This document shows positions 14,209 to 15,060 of a stretch of 15,060 nucleotides of DNA, piece after piece; the stretch's first letter is position 1, and the number at the start of each line of letters is the position of its first letter. The DNA is from Zestomicrobium sp964482405. GTDB lineage: Archaea; Thermoproteota; Thermoprotei_A; Sulfolobales; NBVN01. The notes under the pieces were generated by a model, which was given only the letters and a program-made list of their open reading frames with translations, ran no database searches and was not told the origin of the DNA. The DNA lies in contig CAYZXH010000039.1 in assembly GCA_964482405.1 (NCBI GenBank), forward strand, positions 1 to 15,060, written 5' to 3'. A program made the translations under genes and the position numbers.

Positions 14209-15060
14209 GTGAGTTTATTGAGTGAGGTTTTAGGAGCTGAGAACAGGATCAGGAAGTACGTTAGGGAAACACCGTTAGAGTACTCGATTCCGTTAAGCAA
14301 GTTAGGTGGTGTGCGAGTCTACCTTAAGCTCGAGAATCTTCAGGTTAGCGGGTCCTTCAAGATTAGGGGAGTTCTGAATAAGTTGTTATCTCATGATAAC
14401 GTAAGAGATCTTTTCGTGACTGCTTCCAGCGGTAATCACGGGATTGCTTTTGCTCACGCTATTAAGATGCTTGGTTTGAACGGTGTTGTTTTCCTTCCTG
14501 AGAACGCGTCGCCAGCTAAGATTCAAGACATAATGCAGTATGAGATCGACGTGAGGTTCTTCGGTAGAGATACTGTCGAGACTGAGGCTCACGCAAGAAG
14601 GTTCGCTAACGCTAATAACGCGGTCTATATCTCACCGTACAATGACATCAAGGTGATTGCTGGTCAAGGAACTATAGGTCTGGAACTACATAAGCAACTC
14701 AGAAACTTAGACACTGTAGTAGTGCGGGTAGGTGGTGGGGGCTCATCTCAGGTATTGCCGCGTACTTGAAGGAGGTAGTTCCTGAGGTGAGGGTGGTTGG
14801 TGTTCAACCAGAAAACTCCGCGGTGATGTATTACTCTCTGAAGTCTGGCAGGATACTCACTATGGAGTCAAAACCCACGCTTGCTGACGCGGTCGCCGGA
14901 GGTATCGAAGAAAACTCTGTGACATTCGATTTATGCAGGAAGTACGTAGATGAGTTCATCCTGGTTACCGAGGAAGACATAGCTGAGGCAATAAGATTCA
15001 TGCTCGAGAAACACCACATACTAGTTGAGGGTGCCGCGGCACTCTCTGTTGCTGCCTACA
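14209..15060 (+). CDS. PLP-dependent threonine/serine dehydratase-like protein, frameshifted and 3' partial
   Basis: This is a fold-type II PLP enzyme resembling threonine ammonia-lyase (IlvA/TdcB), which converts threonine or serine to 2-oxoacid and ammonia. K51 in SGSFKIRG is the expected Schiff-base lysine, and SSGNHG (73-78) is the substrate/cofactor loop. The frame breaks at the G-run 14737-14741 within the phosphate-binding VGGGG loop. Adding one G restores VGGGGLISGIAAYLKEV and a good continuation (GVQPENS, a GGI segment, VEGAAA) to the right edge. Uncorrected, the frame ends at 14769 after 186 aa. The codon before the loop is CGG (Arg) where family members have Pro (CCG), so base calls around this point may be poor. 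Whether a C-terminal ACT regulatory domain follows is not visible. Serine racemase or hydroxyectoine-pathway EutB are alternatives within the same family. Confidence 0.82.

Noticed and set aside
14209..14769. A complete 186-aa dehydratase domain protein
   Set aside because: The tail after the G-run is not family-like, while the +1-corrected frame continues with strong similarity to the edge of the window.

Overview
The window looks like a piece of an archaeal chromosome, probably from a thermophilic Thermoproteota (crenarchaeal-type) lineage. The clues are GTG, TTG and ATG starts, GGTG/GGAGG-type ribosome binding sites, short A/T-rich TATA boxes about 25-35 nt upstream of starts, very tight or overlapping gene junctions, and a solute-binding protein anchored by one N-terminal helix followed by a Thr/Pro-rich stalk. 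I cannot assign a genus from sequence alone. No tRNA, rRNA, CRISPR array, insertion sequence or other mobile element was seen.

Region 1 (about 1-4840) is a corrinoid methyl-transfer module. It holds a zinc-dependent core-MetE-type methyltransferase (cut by the left edge), an MttB-family methyltransferase with no in-frame amber codon, its MtbC/MttC-type corrinoid protein, and divergently a RACo-type ATP-dependent reductive activator of corrinoid proteins. Read together, a methylated amine or betaine would donate methyl to Co(I) via MttB, RACo would rescue oxidised Co(II), and the MetE-like enzyme could pass the methyl group to a thiol such as homocysteine. The RACo reading frame is broken at its extreme N-terminus: one surplus base around 2992-3001 separates a good ATG from the [2Fe-2S] domain.

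Region 2 (about 4865-8378, minus strand) is a compact four-gene operon in transcription order: a DUF917-family protein, a hydantoin/Asp-Glu racemase-family protein, a NicX/M29-like metalloenzyme, and a second hydantoin-racemase-family paralogue. It suggests breakdown of a nitrogen heterocycle (hydantoin-like) whose identity is unknown.

Region 3 (about 8471-14076, plus strand) is a complete peptide-type ABC importer: binding protein, two permeases and two ATPases. It diverges from the region 2 operon across a short shared promoter region, so the importer may feed that pathway.

Region 4 (14209 to the right edge) is a PLP-dependent threonine/serine dehydratase-like gene. It is frameshifted in a G-run within the glycine-rich loop and runs off the window. 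Both frame breaks are single-base indels, so sequencing or assembly error must be excluded before either is called biological.
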